A DNA stretch of 64,000 nt from Orthonyx spaldingii (GCA_013397795.1 VZTJ01000523.1:1850812-1914811), one strand, 5' to 3'. Counted from the first letter of the stretch, positions 23,381 through 37,317 are shown. The notes: a model not told the origin generated them from the letters alone. Translations and numbers: made by a program.

Positions 23381-24578
23381 TCGTTCTATAATTCCACAGA
23401 GATTGTAAAAATCCCACTTTTGGAGTATTTGTGACCTGTTATTGTCCCTGTTAAGGTTTCTGGAAACGATTCTCCAGAAAATCCCCCAATATTTTCTGTG
23501 CAATCCTCCCCCAAACCAATCTGCAGTGACGGGGCTGTACTCACCTGGTGGAGTGGAGAATTTAAATGGAAGAACAAAAAGAAACTGAAATTGCCTTAGG
23601 GATTGAGGTCAGGTGAAGGTTAATCAAAGGAAATGACAGTAAAATGGCATTCAGGGCTCTTGGTACATTTTTAATCATTCCTCTCTCTCTCGCTCATAAA
23701 AGACACAAAAGATGTCCAACTTTTTGCCATTGTATTTAGTTAGGGATGACTTTTATTTTTGTCTTGATTGTTTTAAAATAGCCTTTCTTTTCCATTTCTC
23801 TCGTAGATTTAGCTCCTGAAAACTTGCATCGCAGTGCCTTAGCGATGTGTGTGGGAAATTGGGAATGTGTGTGTGGGGGGAAGAAGAATGTTAAGAAAAG
23901 GGAGTAATTTTCCCCAAAATATCTCTCATTTTAACTTCTCTTTCTCAAGTGATAGATTTTGAAGGATTTCTAGAAGTCATGAGTTTAGGGAATAAATACT
24001 CTGAAAAGCTAAATATTCACATTATTACACAAGTGTCAGGCTAAGTGAAGTTCATGACTGCAACTACTGGAAATGAGAACAGTTTCTTTCACACTCTAGT
24101 AATCTACAAGTTATTGTTCAGGTTTTGAGTATAGGTATTTTGCATATTTCTTGTAAAAAATATTAGAATAAACTCCAAGATTGCAGTGAAGTGGTGAAGT
24201 CACGTTTTAATGTGCAGGCTGTTGGTTATATTCTGATTTTGGGTATGTGAAAAGGCCCCGTTTGGGAACTTGAATTTCCCAAGTTTGGAGTTGTCATTTT
24301 GTGCCCGTCACCTCAGATAACTTTGGCATAACTACAACAGGAACAGCAGCAACTTTATGTAACTTATAACTGCCCAAGGCAACTTTTAAAAAATGTGAGC
24401 AATGCTTTTTTTTTTTCCAAGTCTGTTTGTATAGACTCTTCTCCCTCTGTAACACAAAGGGTCCTAAAGGGGATGGATTAAACCCAAGCAGCTTTTAACT
24501 GAGCTGACTTGGTGTAGCAATTGTGTTCTCCCTGCTCTGTAGATGTGCACTGAGCCCCTTGAATGATCAGCTGGAGCT

Positions 24579-24647
24579 GAGCTTAGGCAGGACCTTGAGC
24601 CGAGTTTAGGCAGGACCTTGAGCCGAGTTTAGGTAAGACCTCGAGCC
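24579..24647. repeat. Three tandem copies of a 23-base unit
   Basis: Three consecutive copies of GAGTTTAGGCAGGACCTTG plus AGCC. The first copy has one difference (GAGCTTAGG) and the third has three (GTAAGACCTCG). It is not part of a longer repeat that I can see. Confidence 0.95.
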
Positions 24648-25488
24648 TTTGGAAAGGAACCTGTGACTTAAAACCACATCCCTGCAGCCCCATGCAAAGA
24701 GTATCCCCGCTGTGAGCTGCAGGAAAATGGAATTTTATGTATATAGGACGCTCCACACTTCGGGAGAAAAAATGAAAACAGTCTGGAAGTGATTTCTCTG
24801 TGTGTCCCTGTGCTGCTGTGGCCGGGGATTGCCACCGGGAATGTGGCACTTTTCCGCCAGATCCCACTTAGCAAGGGCTGCCACATGGATGCCAGATGGG
24901 CTCCTTGCCAGGGAGGAGGAGGGGGGGGGAAAGCCCTGCCCACCCTGCAAACACTGCCGAGAAAGGCCTGTCAGAGAATCGGTGTAAAAACCGGGGAAAA
25001 TGGGAAATCTAGCTCAGAAGTTGTTGAGCAAAGGTCGAGCTGAGCTGAGCTCTCTTCCAGGGAAGGGGAGGGGGACACGGGGGCAAGTCTGGGCTCTGGT
25101 GCTGCGAGTGCAGAACCTCCCAGCAACAAGTGCCTGGTTTTGCAGGCAGAGAGATGAGGAACTGGGGGATTTCCATGTTGACAGGGTCTGACTGGGATTT
25201 TACGACGCTGTAACAATGCCAGTGTCAGGTTTATGGAGGGCATTTTTCAACTCAGCATCAGCCTGAGCAGCCAGTTCTGCTCCTGTAACTCCCCTGTCTG
25301 GCAAAACCTCTGTCCTACTAAGAGAAATCCAAGTTATTTTTGGTGTGTCTTTGGCAAAACAGGAATATCTTTATAAGAAAAATAACAAAATGTGAGAATC
25401 ATTTAAAATGAAAATGAAGTACCTGAGTTGAAGGCAGTGTTAACTGCTGGCAACTGGAAAATTCATGGACTGAGGCAATGTGATTTTT

Positions 25489-25582
25489 CCACCTGGTCTA
25501 GTGGAAGATATCCCTGCCCATGGCAGCGGAGTTGAAACTGGATGAGCTTTAATGTCCCTTCCAAAGCAAACCACTCTATGAT
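25489..25582 (+). mobile_element. CR1 LINE tail
   Basis: The + strand reads ACCTGGTCTAGTGGAAGATA, CCCTGCCCATGGCAGCGGAG, a diverged GATGAGCTTTAATGTCCCTT block and a terminal CCACTCTATGATG. These are the canonical last 90 bases of CR1. It has only one octamer repeat at its end. It lies inside the large intron of the candidate gene, in the same orientation. Confidence 0.85.
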
Positions 25583-27191
25583 GTTTTTTAACAAACAACA
25601 TGACCTCAGAATTTTGCTGAAATAAATACTAAAGAGTCATAGCCAGATCAGATTTCTATTTTTAAAACATCCAATTGAAATATTCAGTCTATTATACCCC
25701 TCCATGCCCAAATTATTCAGGTATGGGAAAGATCAAGTAGGTTTGAGCATTTTTATTCCAACTACTGGGATCATCACTCCTTCTCCTGCCCGTGGTTCCC
25801 ATCCTGGATCAGGGCTGCTTGTGAGAACAAGAAGTTATGATCTGAATGTGGCTGAATTAATGTTTTTGGGTGTTTGCCGTGTTGTAAAGTGACTGTGGGA
25901 TAAAATAGGAGTATTTAGAGTTTCCCTATGGGTGGAAAGTGGGGTTTGTGGGCAGAAAGTGGGGTCTTGTGTTTGGTCTCTGCTGCAGCTGAGGTGAAGG
26001 CAGGGAAGCAGCTGAGCTGAGGGCAGGCTCTGCTTGGTGTCTCACAGTTTCTCAGGCTGGTTTGAACATCTTGTACCAAATTACCAACATGAGAGGGGGG
26101 GCTCAGGGTGAGGAACCTCACTGGAGCATCAAAGGAATGTGATAAAATATGATGGAGGAACAGCAATAACTGATGGCTTTGCATTTCCTTTCGCTCCCTG
26201 TTCTTGGAGAGAAGCCTTCCATGCGAGTATTCTCAGGTGATGTTTTGGTTTCTGTTGGAATAAATGGCTTGTCTCAGTTTCATCCCTGAGCCTTTTGATA
26301 AAAATGCTGTGTTTTTGTACCTTGTTAGAAGCCTGGTTGAGTCCAAACACTGACAGGGCTTTGCTGGGTGTGAGGGATCAGGGAAGGTCAGGGATGTGCT
26401 GAGCACAGAGGCTCTGGTGCCTGCTGGCAACGAGGGTTTGTCTCTGGTGCTCTCAGCTTTCCACCTTCATTTCCCACCCTTCCACCACCAAGATGCAGGG
26501 ATGCTCAGGAGACAATTCATGCTATCTAATGTTAGTTGTCCAGTCTAGGTTGCTCCTGGCTGTAACAAAGCACAAGCTCTGCTTGCTGCAAATCTCTTCA
26601 GTTGCAGAGTCAGATTCTTGTTTGAGCCCAGCTCTGGGCGAGCAGAAAGCACAGTGGGAGCAGCTCCACACTTCAAACGGGGCTGTTCCCCTGCCAGAGC
26701 TGCCACCGGGCCACTGGGGTCTCACTGAGCAGCCAAATCAGATCCCTTGTGGGGGCAGAACCCATCATTGCACGGGAGCTCCTTTTATTGTGAGGGTTTC
26801 TGTGAAAAATCCTCAGTATAAACAAGGTTTGAAAAAAAAAGGAGCCAAAGCCTTTGAAAACATTTCCAAGTGAGGAAGTTTCACACTGAGCTTGGGGTGA
26901 AGCCTAGGTTCCACCAGATGCCCAGTCAGGTGGGAATAAGCTCCATGATAACCTGCTGGGTCATCACTTCTCCTGGGGCTTTGTCCCAGTGCTTTTGCAG
27001 CTCTGGAATTGGTGAGAAGCAGAAGGCAGCCAGCTCTGTTTTCAAGTTAGGAGAAGGAGACTCCCTTCCTGAGGTTATTTGTTGTATCACCTGAAGTTAA
27101 TTTAATGCTCGAAATAGAGACAAACCTGTTCTGAGGGATTTTAACCTGAGAATTCACTGGGAGCAGTCACCCCCTGCACTCTCTGCTGCAG

Positions 27192-27324
27192 GAGGATGGG
27201 ATTCCAGAAGCATCTGGACACAAACCTGTGCCGTGTGCTTCAGGAAGAATTTCCTCAAGCAGGGAGGTTGGACCAGATGACCCCACCAGTGGTGCCTCCC
27301 ACCTTACCCATTATTCTGTGACTG
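27192..27324 (+). mobile_element. CR1 LINE tail, different subfamily
   Basis: Recognisable blocks are GCATCTGGACACAAACCTGT, GCAGGGAGGTTGGACCAGA, TGACCCCACCAGTGGTGCCT and an ending ATTCTGTGACTGT. The wording (ATTCTGTG rather than ATTCTATG, and GGTTGGACCAGATGA) points to a different CR1 subfamily from the copies at 25.5 and 28.9 kb. The 5' boundary is approximate. Confidence 0.75.
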
Positions 27325-28889
27325 TCTGGAGCAGGGCATTAACAACCAGGATGTTTCTTTATGGGCTTGGTTTGGAAGCATGAGCTACCTGGAAGGAGAC
27401 CTTTGCAATCAGGGATGTTGTCCCTACTGAAATCAGAAATTTGGGAGGGTGGTGGCTGCCTGGCAGCCCTGAGAGGCTTTGGGCCCTTTGCTGAGGCCAC
27501 CTGTGGCTACTGGTTTAGAGAATGTGTCACCACTTTACTCTGGCATCTGTTCAAAGTCCTAATTCTGTGGATCAGTGTCTTTCAGATGAAGAAAGTGAAA
27601 TCCTTTCTTGCCCCTGGTGTCTGAGTAAATTGATATCAAATTCTCTAATGAAAAGACAACTGTTGTCAGCAGAGGCAAGCAACAAGAAAATCTGGGACAG
27701 GAGGTAACTTCATGATGGATTCCACATCCTCAGGGACTTTCTGAGCTCTGAGGATTAATTTTCTATTATATCCACGTGTGGGGCTTTCCTTAAATACACT
27801 TCCACTAACAACTTAATACTTTTTTCAATTACAGTATCATAAAATGCTACAACTTTTTTTGACATTCTGCCACTTGGAGGCCAATGCTTTCATCACTGTG
27901 ATCATTGCTGTCCCCTTTTACTTTTGTTAAATCATCTTTTTGCTGCCCCACTGGGAGAAGGGGTTCTTTTCACAGGGAAAAAACCCCTTGGGAACTGAAT
28001 TTTGCAGTGGTTTGTAGCCAACCCTCACTTCAGGAGCTTGGTCTGCAAGTCCTGATGGACTTGCAAAGCTTCACCACAAGTGTCTCTTCTCAATATTTTA
28101 GACCAGGTGGCTCAGTTTACTTTATTTTTTTTAGATTTATTTATATATTATTTATTTTACCATCTCTGTTTCATGTATAGTAACTCTGAGAATGCTTTCA
28201 GACAAAAAAAAAAAAAAGGGCATTTTTACTTGTCTATGCACCTGACTGTGTGAGATAGAGCCAGAGCACCAGAGATCCAGAATTTCCTGCAGCAACCTCA
28301 TACAGCACCTGAAAATGAATTGCTCAGGGTATGAGCCAATGGTTTATAAAGAAGAGGGATTTGGATAACTACAGCCTATTTTAGGGAGTGGTCAGTAGCT
28401 CAAATAGTTTGTAGTTCTTCACCTGGAAGTGCAGGGAGTTGGAGAAGGAAAAATGGATTGTGTGAGGTGTCTGAAAATGATCTGAGTGCTAAGGTGAGGC
28501 TCCAGCATTGGTGAGAGGACTTGAGAGGACTTCTTCACCTGGGAACTCTCAGACCCTTTTGACTTTGTTGGCACAGAGGAGGAAGGATGCCCTGATTTCA
28601 CAGGACAGCTCAGAACTCTGTAATTTTGGGAATACTAATTGAGTTGCCCCCAAGTAAATCAGTATTTTAATGCTTTTATGATTTTATAACCATATCTATA
28701 TATTTAATGTAGCTATGTGATTTTACAGCAAAATATTACCAAATCAGTACAAGGTGAATGGAGAAGTTGGAGGTGATGTCTGCAGGAGGAGCTTGCGCAG
28801 ATACAGGGATTTCCATGGGAGAGCAGAGGCTCCTTGTGCAGGCACAGGGCAGGCAGGGACCAGGAGCTCTGTCTGTCCCCCAGACAGGA

Positions 28890-29052
28890 TGGAATCATGG
28901 AATCATGGAATGGTTTGGGTTGGAAGGGACCTTAAAGCTCATCCAGTGCCACGCCTGCCATGGGCAGGGACACCTTCCACTGTCCCAGGCTGCTCCAAGG
29001 CCCATCCAACCTGGCCTCGGACACTTCCAGGGACAGGGAGTCGACAGCCCAG
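28890..29052 (-). mobile_element. CR1 LINE tail, relatively young
   Basis: The + strand shows the complement of CR1 with two octamer repeats (GGAATCATGGAATCATGG), then ATGGTTTGGGTTGGAAGGGA, GCCATGGGCAGGGACACCTT and CAACCTGGCCTCGGACACTT. About 160 bases are retained with little divergence from the family form, so this is one of the younger copies in the window. Confidence 0.9.
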
Positions 29053-30748
29053 AGGTTGGGTCAATAGAAGTGTTGGAAAACAAGGCTGCCTAGCTGCTTT
29101 CCCATATTTTCTCCCTCCTTCACTGAGGAAAAGAGGGAAAAGTCTTCCCGACACAACGTTTGTAAGGGACACGTCACCGCGTGTAGGCGCCGGGAACATG
29201 AACTGATCCCAGTTAATCTTCCCTGCTTCCTTCCGCACCTCCATTTTATAAACTGAAATTGGCAGGGAATTATGGCCACAAAACCTGATTTCTGCCTCAG
29301 TTCTGCTCCTCGGCACAGAACTACCTGACAATTAATATTTGTGTATACCTTTTGAAATCTGTGACCTTTGGGGAGTTGACAGAGCTATAATATTGGTCTT
29401 TGTGTGCTCGCCTGGCTTTTAAAGTCCCTGCCTGGTGGATGTAAGTTCAGTGGATACAGATCTGAAACTTGATTTCCTCAGTATGGCTGCATTAGCATTC
29501 AGCTGTGGGTATGTAAGATAATAGTATTAAAAGCAACCTTCCATCCTGTTGTCATGGATGCAGCACAGCCCAATCCTGGGAGCACTACACCACCAGTCTT
29601 TGTACAATCTCATTTTTATCTACAAATTTTGATTTAATTACACCAGAAATTCTGCAGCCGTCTATAATATATGATTTTATTTTCCATTTTAAGCATTAAA
29701 ATGTAAGAATTGAGCAGCTCGAGTTCTTTGTCCAGCGCTTTTTTTTTTTTTTTTGCATTCCAAGTATCTGTCAGTATTAGTTATGAGACTGTGTGAAATA
29801 AGTAGCCATGAAAGATGCCTGCTTTTATGACAGAATGAGTGGTTTCATGAATTTTAAAGGAGCACATTTGTATTTTCTGTTCTTGAACTACATGGGCTAC
29901 TCGCAAATATGACAGAAGATAATTGTTTGAGGAATTATGATGCCTTTCAAGATTTTGTGGGATATTACTATTTTCATAATCTTTCATTTATCAGCTTCTG
30001 CGGCTTGATTTATTTATGGGTGTAATTTGGAAATTAAAGTACTCCCACTCTGGCAGCAAAGGTACATGTTTGCTTCGTGTGGCTCGTGCTCCCTCCCCTT
30101 GGCAAAAATAATGAATGTGCTAATTTTGGTGTCAGACACCGAAGCAAGGTGTCAGGACTGGGGGCAGTCAGGTGTGAGCCTGGGCCACGTGAGCCAGGAG
30201 GGAAGAGTCCGAAGCCTTGGGATGAGCGGGGATTTCAATCTCCAGCAGCACCCGTGGCACCAGGCAGAGCGTGTGCTCAGTTTGTTAGGATTTAAATGAA
30301 GGCATTGTTAGCAGGGATTTTGTGTGAGTGAGTAAAGGCTTCAAGCCTTTAATTGACTCGGAAAATCTTTTTAGTTGTGATTAGAGGGACAGATACTCAG
30401 CTGGTGAGGACTGATGGTGCTCCATTGAATCAATTTTCATACCCTGTCTGGAGTCAATGGAGCAGGGCTCATTTATAACCCTGTACCTGGCCTGTTATTA
30501 TAAAAAAAACCATTCCAAGCCTGATATCTGAGTGGTACAGTAGCCTTTTATCAGGGAGCTGCTTGGCTCAATTTAAAAAAATTCATCAAAATCAGAGGTA
30601 AAATCCTTGGGCTAATAAATTCAGTGGCATGAGCTATTTTCATTTGGTTGGGAACTTAAGTGTGGAAACCTATGGCTGTGTCCTATTTGCTTGAAGGCTT
30701 GGTGATGGATCTGCCATACTTTCATGTTTAGCATAAGGTTGTCTTCTT

Positions 30749-30860
30749 AAAGACTAAAATGAAGCATCTCTATATCTATATGAAGCATCTCTATATCTGT
30801 ATGAAGCATCTCTATATGAAGCATCTTTTAAAGACTAAATGAAGCATCTCTATATCTTTT
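30749..30860. repeat. Minisatellite with a GAAGCATCTCTATATC core, five copies
   Basis: GAAGCATCT starts at 30761, 30782, 30803, 30818 and 30841. The first two steps are exactly 21 bases, then 15 and 23. A flanking AAAGACTAAA motif at 30749 recurs at 30830 inside the array, so a whole block (flank plus core) was also duplicated. Confidence 0.93.
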
Positions 30861-33800
30861 TCTGGTTTAGCCTTGAAGTATTTTTATTTTTTTCCCTTGG
30901 TAATATAATCTCACTTTCCATCCTGTGATAACTGTATAGAAGGATTTTATTTTATGGTAAAAAAAAAAATATCTGGATATCTTTATGTATTAAACTTGTC
31001 CCTAACATCTGAATATTATCACTGAAAATCCCCTCTCAAAATTCTGTGCACGCCCATAATTAAACTGCTCTGAAAGGTGCAGTCAGGAGAACCAGGCACC
31101 AACATTATGGAGTGAAAATTAAAGAGGCAAAACATCAGAGTGTCTACTGTATGTGCCTGCTGTTAGACACTCAAGCATGGAGAACAGGATACACCTCTAT
31201 GGATGGATGGCTTTCCTTATTAAAAAAACACAGTAGGACTCACAGTAGGGGAACACACTAAAACAAGGCTTTGTAGTAATTTCCTTGAAAGAAATTTCCC
31301 AAGATAGCAACTTAAAAAAGCTTTTAATCTCACGACTGGCTCTATAGTGAGTTTTACTGGAGCTGGGATAAAAAAGGCCGTTAGATTGCAGCCGATCTGG
31401 GAGAGTTGGTCTGGAGCTTCTTCCCTCCCTGGAAAAGGATTAGATTTTCCTTGCACCAGAACAAGGGTTGGATAGATTGATGTGATTCTGGCATATTTAA
31501 GAACCTTAAATACATATCTCTCAAGTCTGAAATGATGTAGCAAAACAGAAATCCCCTTTCCCAGCTGGAACACTTGACCAACCACGCTGCCGTGCGACAC
31601 TGAGCCGATGCGTTAGATCAAGGTTCCTTCCACATGCCTAAATTTGAAACCACTGTCCCTCGTGATTTTGAGCTGATATTTTATTTTGGGTCTCTGAGCA
31701 GTGTCCTTTCCCACTTGGGAGGAACATCAAGTGTTTCTCATAAATTCCTGGAGAAGAATCCAACATGACCGTGTCGTGCAGCAGCTCGTTGTGCTGCGGT
31801 GGGCCAGTGGCTCCCTCACTGGCATTTGCCTGATTTGTTGTCTATTCTACATGACTATTAAACACCAAAGTAAAGGAAACACCACCCAAATCTGGCTAAA
31901 CTACCATGCAAACCTGCTGGAAGGCTGCCCTGTGTGTTACAGTTACCTGATCACCTTTAAACTGCTGTGGCTGCAGGCTCTGTGCCCTGCTTGGTGCCGG
32001 TGCACATGTCCAGGGCCACACTTTGAAATACTGTGGCTTCTCCTCAGCCTTCTCCTTCCCTGTTCGGGTGCTGTGGCTGTGGGGAGGTGGCCCCAGGGGT
32101 TTGGTAGAAGGGGCTGGGGGTGCAGCAGGAGCTGCCCACACTTCCCTCCAGGCAGCACCGGAGTGCCCAGCACCACCGTGTGTGAGCATCGGCACAGGAG
32201 AGGGAACATCTTGTACCTATCTTGTGTCAGCAAGCTGAGAACAGGCAAGGAACATGTCTGATAATGTGTTTCACATTGAAATAATTAAAGAGAATCGTTG
32301 CTGGAGGGAAATGTGCCTTTAAAAATTAACCCTGACATCTCTCCGACAATTTGGCGTATTACAAGAGATCCTTTTTTCCCCTCTTTTTTTTTTTCCCTTC
32401 TTTAGTTTTACTAAACTTGATATGCATTTTTCAGCACTTTGGAAGATGCAGAGCCTTTGAAAACTTCCCTGTATGAATAGTCTATACTTACATGAGCAGC
32501 CCCATCTATTTTCCACTGAACTACTCGTAGGACTGATGTTTAAAGGAATGGGGCTGAAGTAAATGACACGTTCTGCAATGCCCTGGAGCCTCTGCTAGTT
32601 ATTATTGTTTGAATCTCTGTCTTGATTGCATATATTGCAGTCTTCTATCACACAGGGAGCCAGTTTTGAAATCTGAATGTTGTTCCTCAAATAACCATCG
32701 AGCAGCTCGCTTTATTATTTCTTCTTACGCTGAAAAAAAAATCCTTGGAAATTGAAAGTAGTCATTTCCATAAAGCACTCAAAGTTTTAAAATGTTCTTT
32801 TTGAAGGAGCTGGAGTATTTGAAAACAAATGTTAATGTCTATAAACACAGTATTACTTATTCTTTTTAAATTTGAGCTGTGGCAACACCAATTGCATTCA
32901 CATTTTTGTTGTCTGTAGAAAGTTAAATATACAACCAGGTATCAGTGATCGGGAAGTTTGGCTTCACTATATCACGGCAATGAAAGTTATTTACTGGTTG
33001 CAAAGCTGTGCAACTTTTTGTTGGGGTGAATTTCTGTATTTGCAGTTCTCTGTTTGATCGTAATTTATTAGTCCAGAGTAGGAAATGTTGAGTTGCTCTC
33101 CCTTTGTTTATTTGCTACTTTGAAGCTGCATTTCCAGCCTGGAAAAGGGCACAGGAGGTGGCAGGACTGGTGAGGATGCTCAGGCTGCTTCTCCTCTCTG
33201 ATGCAGCTGGAGCTGCCTCGGACCGTGGGTGTTTTCCAGGCTCTTTCCCTGTGCTGGTCACCAGGAGGAATCTGAGAGTGTTATTGCAGACCTGACAGCT
33301 GGAATTCTGCAATTCCCTGGCCTGAGGAATGGCTGAGGTGCTGCTGAGGCATTTCTGGCTTTCTGCAGCTAAAAAAAGGGACATGCAAATTGTCCTTCAG
33401 ACATGGAAAAGTGTTTTTTTTTCCAAATTTTTTTCCTTTATTTATTTTTTTCTTCTTTTGAATAATATGTGAGCCAATGGGAGGCAAACACAGTGCAACG
33501 TACAGGAGCAAGAACACACTTTTAACCTATATCTGGAGTTTCCAGGCTGCAGGGCAGATTCCTGGGTGTCGCTCTCTGTCCTGGAGCACCTCAGTCTGGG
33601 GTTTACACTGACAGAGATTCACCTTGCAGGAGCCAAACCTTCCTGCATTTCTTAGTCAAGCAGAAGAGATTCAGCCTCATGTTTCCTCTTGCCTTGAACT
33701 TTTGACAATTTGGTGATCTTGGGCACAATCCTTCAAGGTGCTGAGTACCCCCATGGGCATTTAATCCGGACAGCTGATGGCTGGTGATGCTTCCTACGAC

Positions 33801-36284
33801 TGGGCGCTTCCTTAGTGAAATTTAAAACACAAAATACTTTAAAAACACTCCTTAAAAACATTTTTCTTGGCTTGGGAAGGATTTTTACCCTTTTTGTAAA
33901 ACCAGCAGCTGAAGAAGTATCTGTTAGCTGCTGGGATATGTGCTGTAAGCCTGGCTGTACACAGTATTACTGGGATGTACTTTTTGGCTATTAAAGGCTC
34001 ATTAAAAAAATTAAAGTCCCCACAATTTACAATATTTTCCATTGAAATAGCATGTTAACACATTTCTTTAATCAGTGTGTAACTGTCAAGGGAAAGAACA
34101 ATTCATCTAGTATATGCATATATTAGGAAAAAAAAATTATCAGATTTAATTTTATTTGTTTTATATTCAGGGCTTTTTTGAAGGAATTCCTGCAGGGAAA
34201 TGGTTAATCTATTTTTAACTAAAGCTTACTTTTGTAATCTATCCAGTGCTTAGAGTTCTGTCATTGATCTATGATTTATGTGATTTAAACCACCTCTTGG
34301 CTGTAACATTGGTTTCTATCCAAGATGCTGAGCTGAATACTAATTACGAGATCAAATTTATGCTGTTGGGCTAAGCAGCTGAAGGAGCTTTCCATGCAGG
34401 ACTCCCTTAAACCACGCCACCGTTGAGCATTAGTGGAATATTTGGCGAGGGGGATGGGGGAAAAAGCTGGAAAAAGGGGAAAAAAAAAATACAGCAGGAA
34501 AGCTGAAGTGTCCTTTGAAAGCTTTATTTTTAGTTCTCTTGAATGAGTGCACAGTGCTGGATGCAGAAATTCAGTGTGTGAATATGCACATGGGGCTGTT
34601 TTTCCAGCAGAATCTCACTAATTCCCCCTAACGACTGGGAAACCCACTGAGAAAAGCCAAATGGCACCAGCGAGCAAACAAATAAATATGATTGAGGAGA
34701 TTTTATTCCAAGATGTATTTTATGCCTTTATTTTGACAAGTATCACGTTGTCAGAATGATTTATGGTATTTCAGAGCATACCAGTAAATGCACTGTAGGA
34801 TGGGTCCTTACAGGAAGAAAGTCTGGGTAACAATAGCTTTGCTTTACCTCTCCTTAAAGCATTTTTGCTGAGAAATCAGCCAAGAGCAGCAATTTTATAG
34901 AAAACATAGGTTTCCTTCAATAAGAATGAGTAACAATTCCATTCTCCTGCATCACCTTTGCAGTGGAGGTCGGGATGGCAGCAATTTTCTTTGGCAGAAA
35001 GGGAGTCAAAACCTGTTCCAACAGCTCAGAATCCAAACCCCAGTCTGAATAAAAATGAAATTTCCTATTGGAATTTTATTGATTATAATGATTTTTGAGA
35101 GGAAATGTGCTCCATTTGACTTTCATCCCTGTTGGTATAATGCTAGGGTGTTTCATTTTGATGATGGTGAAATATTTGTTTGTTCAGGCTCCTTGTATTT
35201 TTTGGTTTATTTATATATTTATTTATTTATAGTGTAGTTTTCCTGTTTCCCAGTGCTTTGCCTTATATTTTATTCCAATTGGGCAACTGGAACATCTTCA
35301 GCCTCCCACTGCCCCTCATTAAAACAGAACATTTCAATAAAATGTTTTCACAAATTCAACTTTGCTGGAATCTTTTTAGGAACCTTTGCAGAGATCTTTT
35401 CAGAAACTTTAATCTTCTACTCTTGGGAAAATACTGGGATTTCTCACAGAACTCGAGGTTGTGACTATTCCTCCTGCCTTTTTAACTGGGGAGTGGCGTG
35501 TTCAGCCCTCCGGGTTTGGGAAACGCGGTCTTGGCCAATGGATCAATGCGTAGGGGTTGTCCTCAGACACAGAGCAGGAGAAGGATTTGGATCCTCTGCT
35601 GTTTTCCCTGGGATTTCCGTGTTGCCACTGGTGAGGATCATTGTCTGGAGCCCCATTTGTGGGGCTGTGTGTCCCCTGCCCTGGCAGAGGTTCCTGCAGC
35701 CAGCGGGTCTTCCCGCTCCAGCCGTAGGAGGCCCTTTAGCTGGGAATTAGTTTCCTTTTATCCTTATTCTTGCTCTCTTTAAAAACAAAACCCAAAGCAA
35801 ATAAAAAACCAGATTTGGAAATAAAACAAACAGAAAACCTTGAAGAAGTTTCTTCCAAGGGTAATTTTAGACTAACGACCTCTGGTTGTGTATCTATTGC
35901 TCATGGTCTTCCTCATTTATTATTTCTCCCAATTCTAATGTGGAGAAACTCATATTTCACTTAGATCCTTTTGCCTTTTCAAAATTATAGTATTCATAGT
36001 CCACTTGATGTCATACTTGCTTTTAACGTGCATTGTTATAAACAATTTGCAATGGAAATAATCTACAGTGTGCACATTTGGGGAAAAGCTTTTGAATATC
36101 CACATGTCCGTGTGATGCTGAAGTGGACGTGCTTGGGGACAGTGTCATTAAGAGGTGTCACAGTTCATGATCCCATTTGTGTATTTTGTGCCCTGTGATG
36201 CCATCCTCACCTGTCCCTCTCTACACCTACAGTAGATTCATCCCTAAATGCTGCCAGTCATAAACACAATGAATTTCCTTACAG

Positions 36285-36407
36285 GCTTCAGTCTACACAA
36301 GGGACGTTATTAAAAATCCTGGATGAGCCCAGGGATGCTGGAGGACCCCCACGTTGTGGCTGTAATTGCAGTCAGGTCACTTTGCCAGCTGACTGGGACC
36401 GCTGGAT
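36285..36407 (+). CDS. Candidate cassette exon of 123 bases (phase 2 in and out), tentative
   Basis: An acceptor (AATTTCCTTACAG) precedes an open stretch of 41 codons that begins LQSTQGTLLKILDEP after one completing base and ends at DWDRW before a donor GGAT|GTGAGA. Its length is a multiple of three and both phases equal the phase between the exons at 18246 and 44590, so it could be included or skipped without shifting the frame. If the donor is not used, a TGA follows one codon later at 36409-36411, making an alternative terminal exon. The proline, glycine and cysteine-rich peptide differs in character from its neighbours. One random open segment in three would match this phase, so the support is modest. 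A second, stronger-looking acceptor (CTACAG ending at 36230) opens the same frame but not in phase. Confidence 0.22.
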
Positions 36408-37048
36408 GTGAGACATTCCCTCACTGCTTCTGCAGGGAAATAATTTGCACCCTCGGTGATGTTGTTGATCTTGAATGATCTGAGGTAAAACAACAGAAGT
36501 GAGGATGGGTCTGGAGTTAATTGCTGTCATGGTCTGAGGGACTTCAAAGGGATGATTTTACCAGAAGCCTTATTAAATGGGTTGGATATTTTGCTGTGCT
36601 GAACAGGTGGCTGGAGTGCTCCAAGGGGAAGTGTTTGAAGACGGAAAGCACCTCTGGGACTCTCCGTGCCCGTGGAGCTGCCAGGGAAGGGAGGAACTCC
36701 AGCTCCGGAGACTCCCAAGGTGGGCCAAGGGCTGAACATTGTGGGAGCCACAGACCCCAGACCACCCCAGTAGGGTCCCCATCCTGAGCAGGAGCTGTTT
36801 GTTTGGAGCCTTGGCTCATGGGACTGATGCTGTGGAAGCCACACGGGGCCTGTGTGGCCTCGGGATGGTGGCTGTGCCCATGGGCAGGGCTCTGGATGCC
36901 ACGGCAGCCTTCCTTCCCTGCACCTTGCCCTGATCTACACCTGCCTCTTACACAGCTTTTACAGAGCAAAAACTCACTGAGGAGCAAAGAAGTCCTCTAT
37001 AAAATAGAATAAAGTAACATTCCAGGGGAAGCATACACAATATTCTGA

Positions 37049-37064
37049 ATATATATATATATAC
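37049..37064. repeat. Short (AT)n run
   Basis: Eight AT units followed by a few CA steps, on the left side of the CR1 copy at 37318. Confidence 0.8.
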
Positions 37065-37317
37065 ACAGACACTAAATATTTGTTCTGTTTTCCTTCTCTG
37101 CAGCAGAGCTGTTAAATGAATAGTTATGGTTTTGGCAGTGAACTGAGGGGATCTCAACTGAAAGTACAAAAACTAAAATTGTAGTGTTTTTACACATCCT
37201 TGTGCTTACACCTGGGTATCTAAAATGTGATTTATGCCTGATAGATAAGCAGACATTTTGCATATCTTCAAATACGTATATATATCAATAGTACACAGGG
37301 AATTTATTTCCTCAGTC

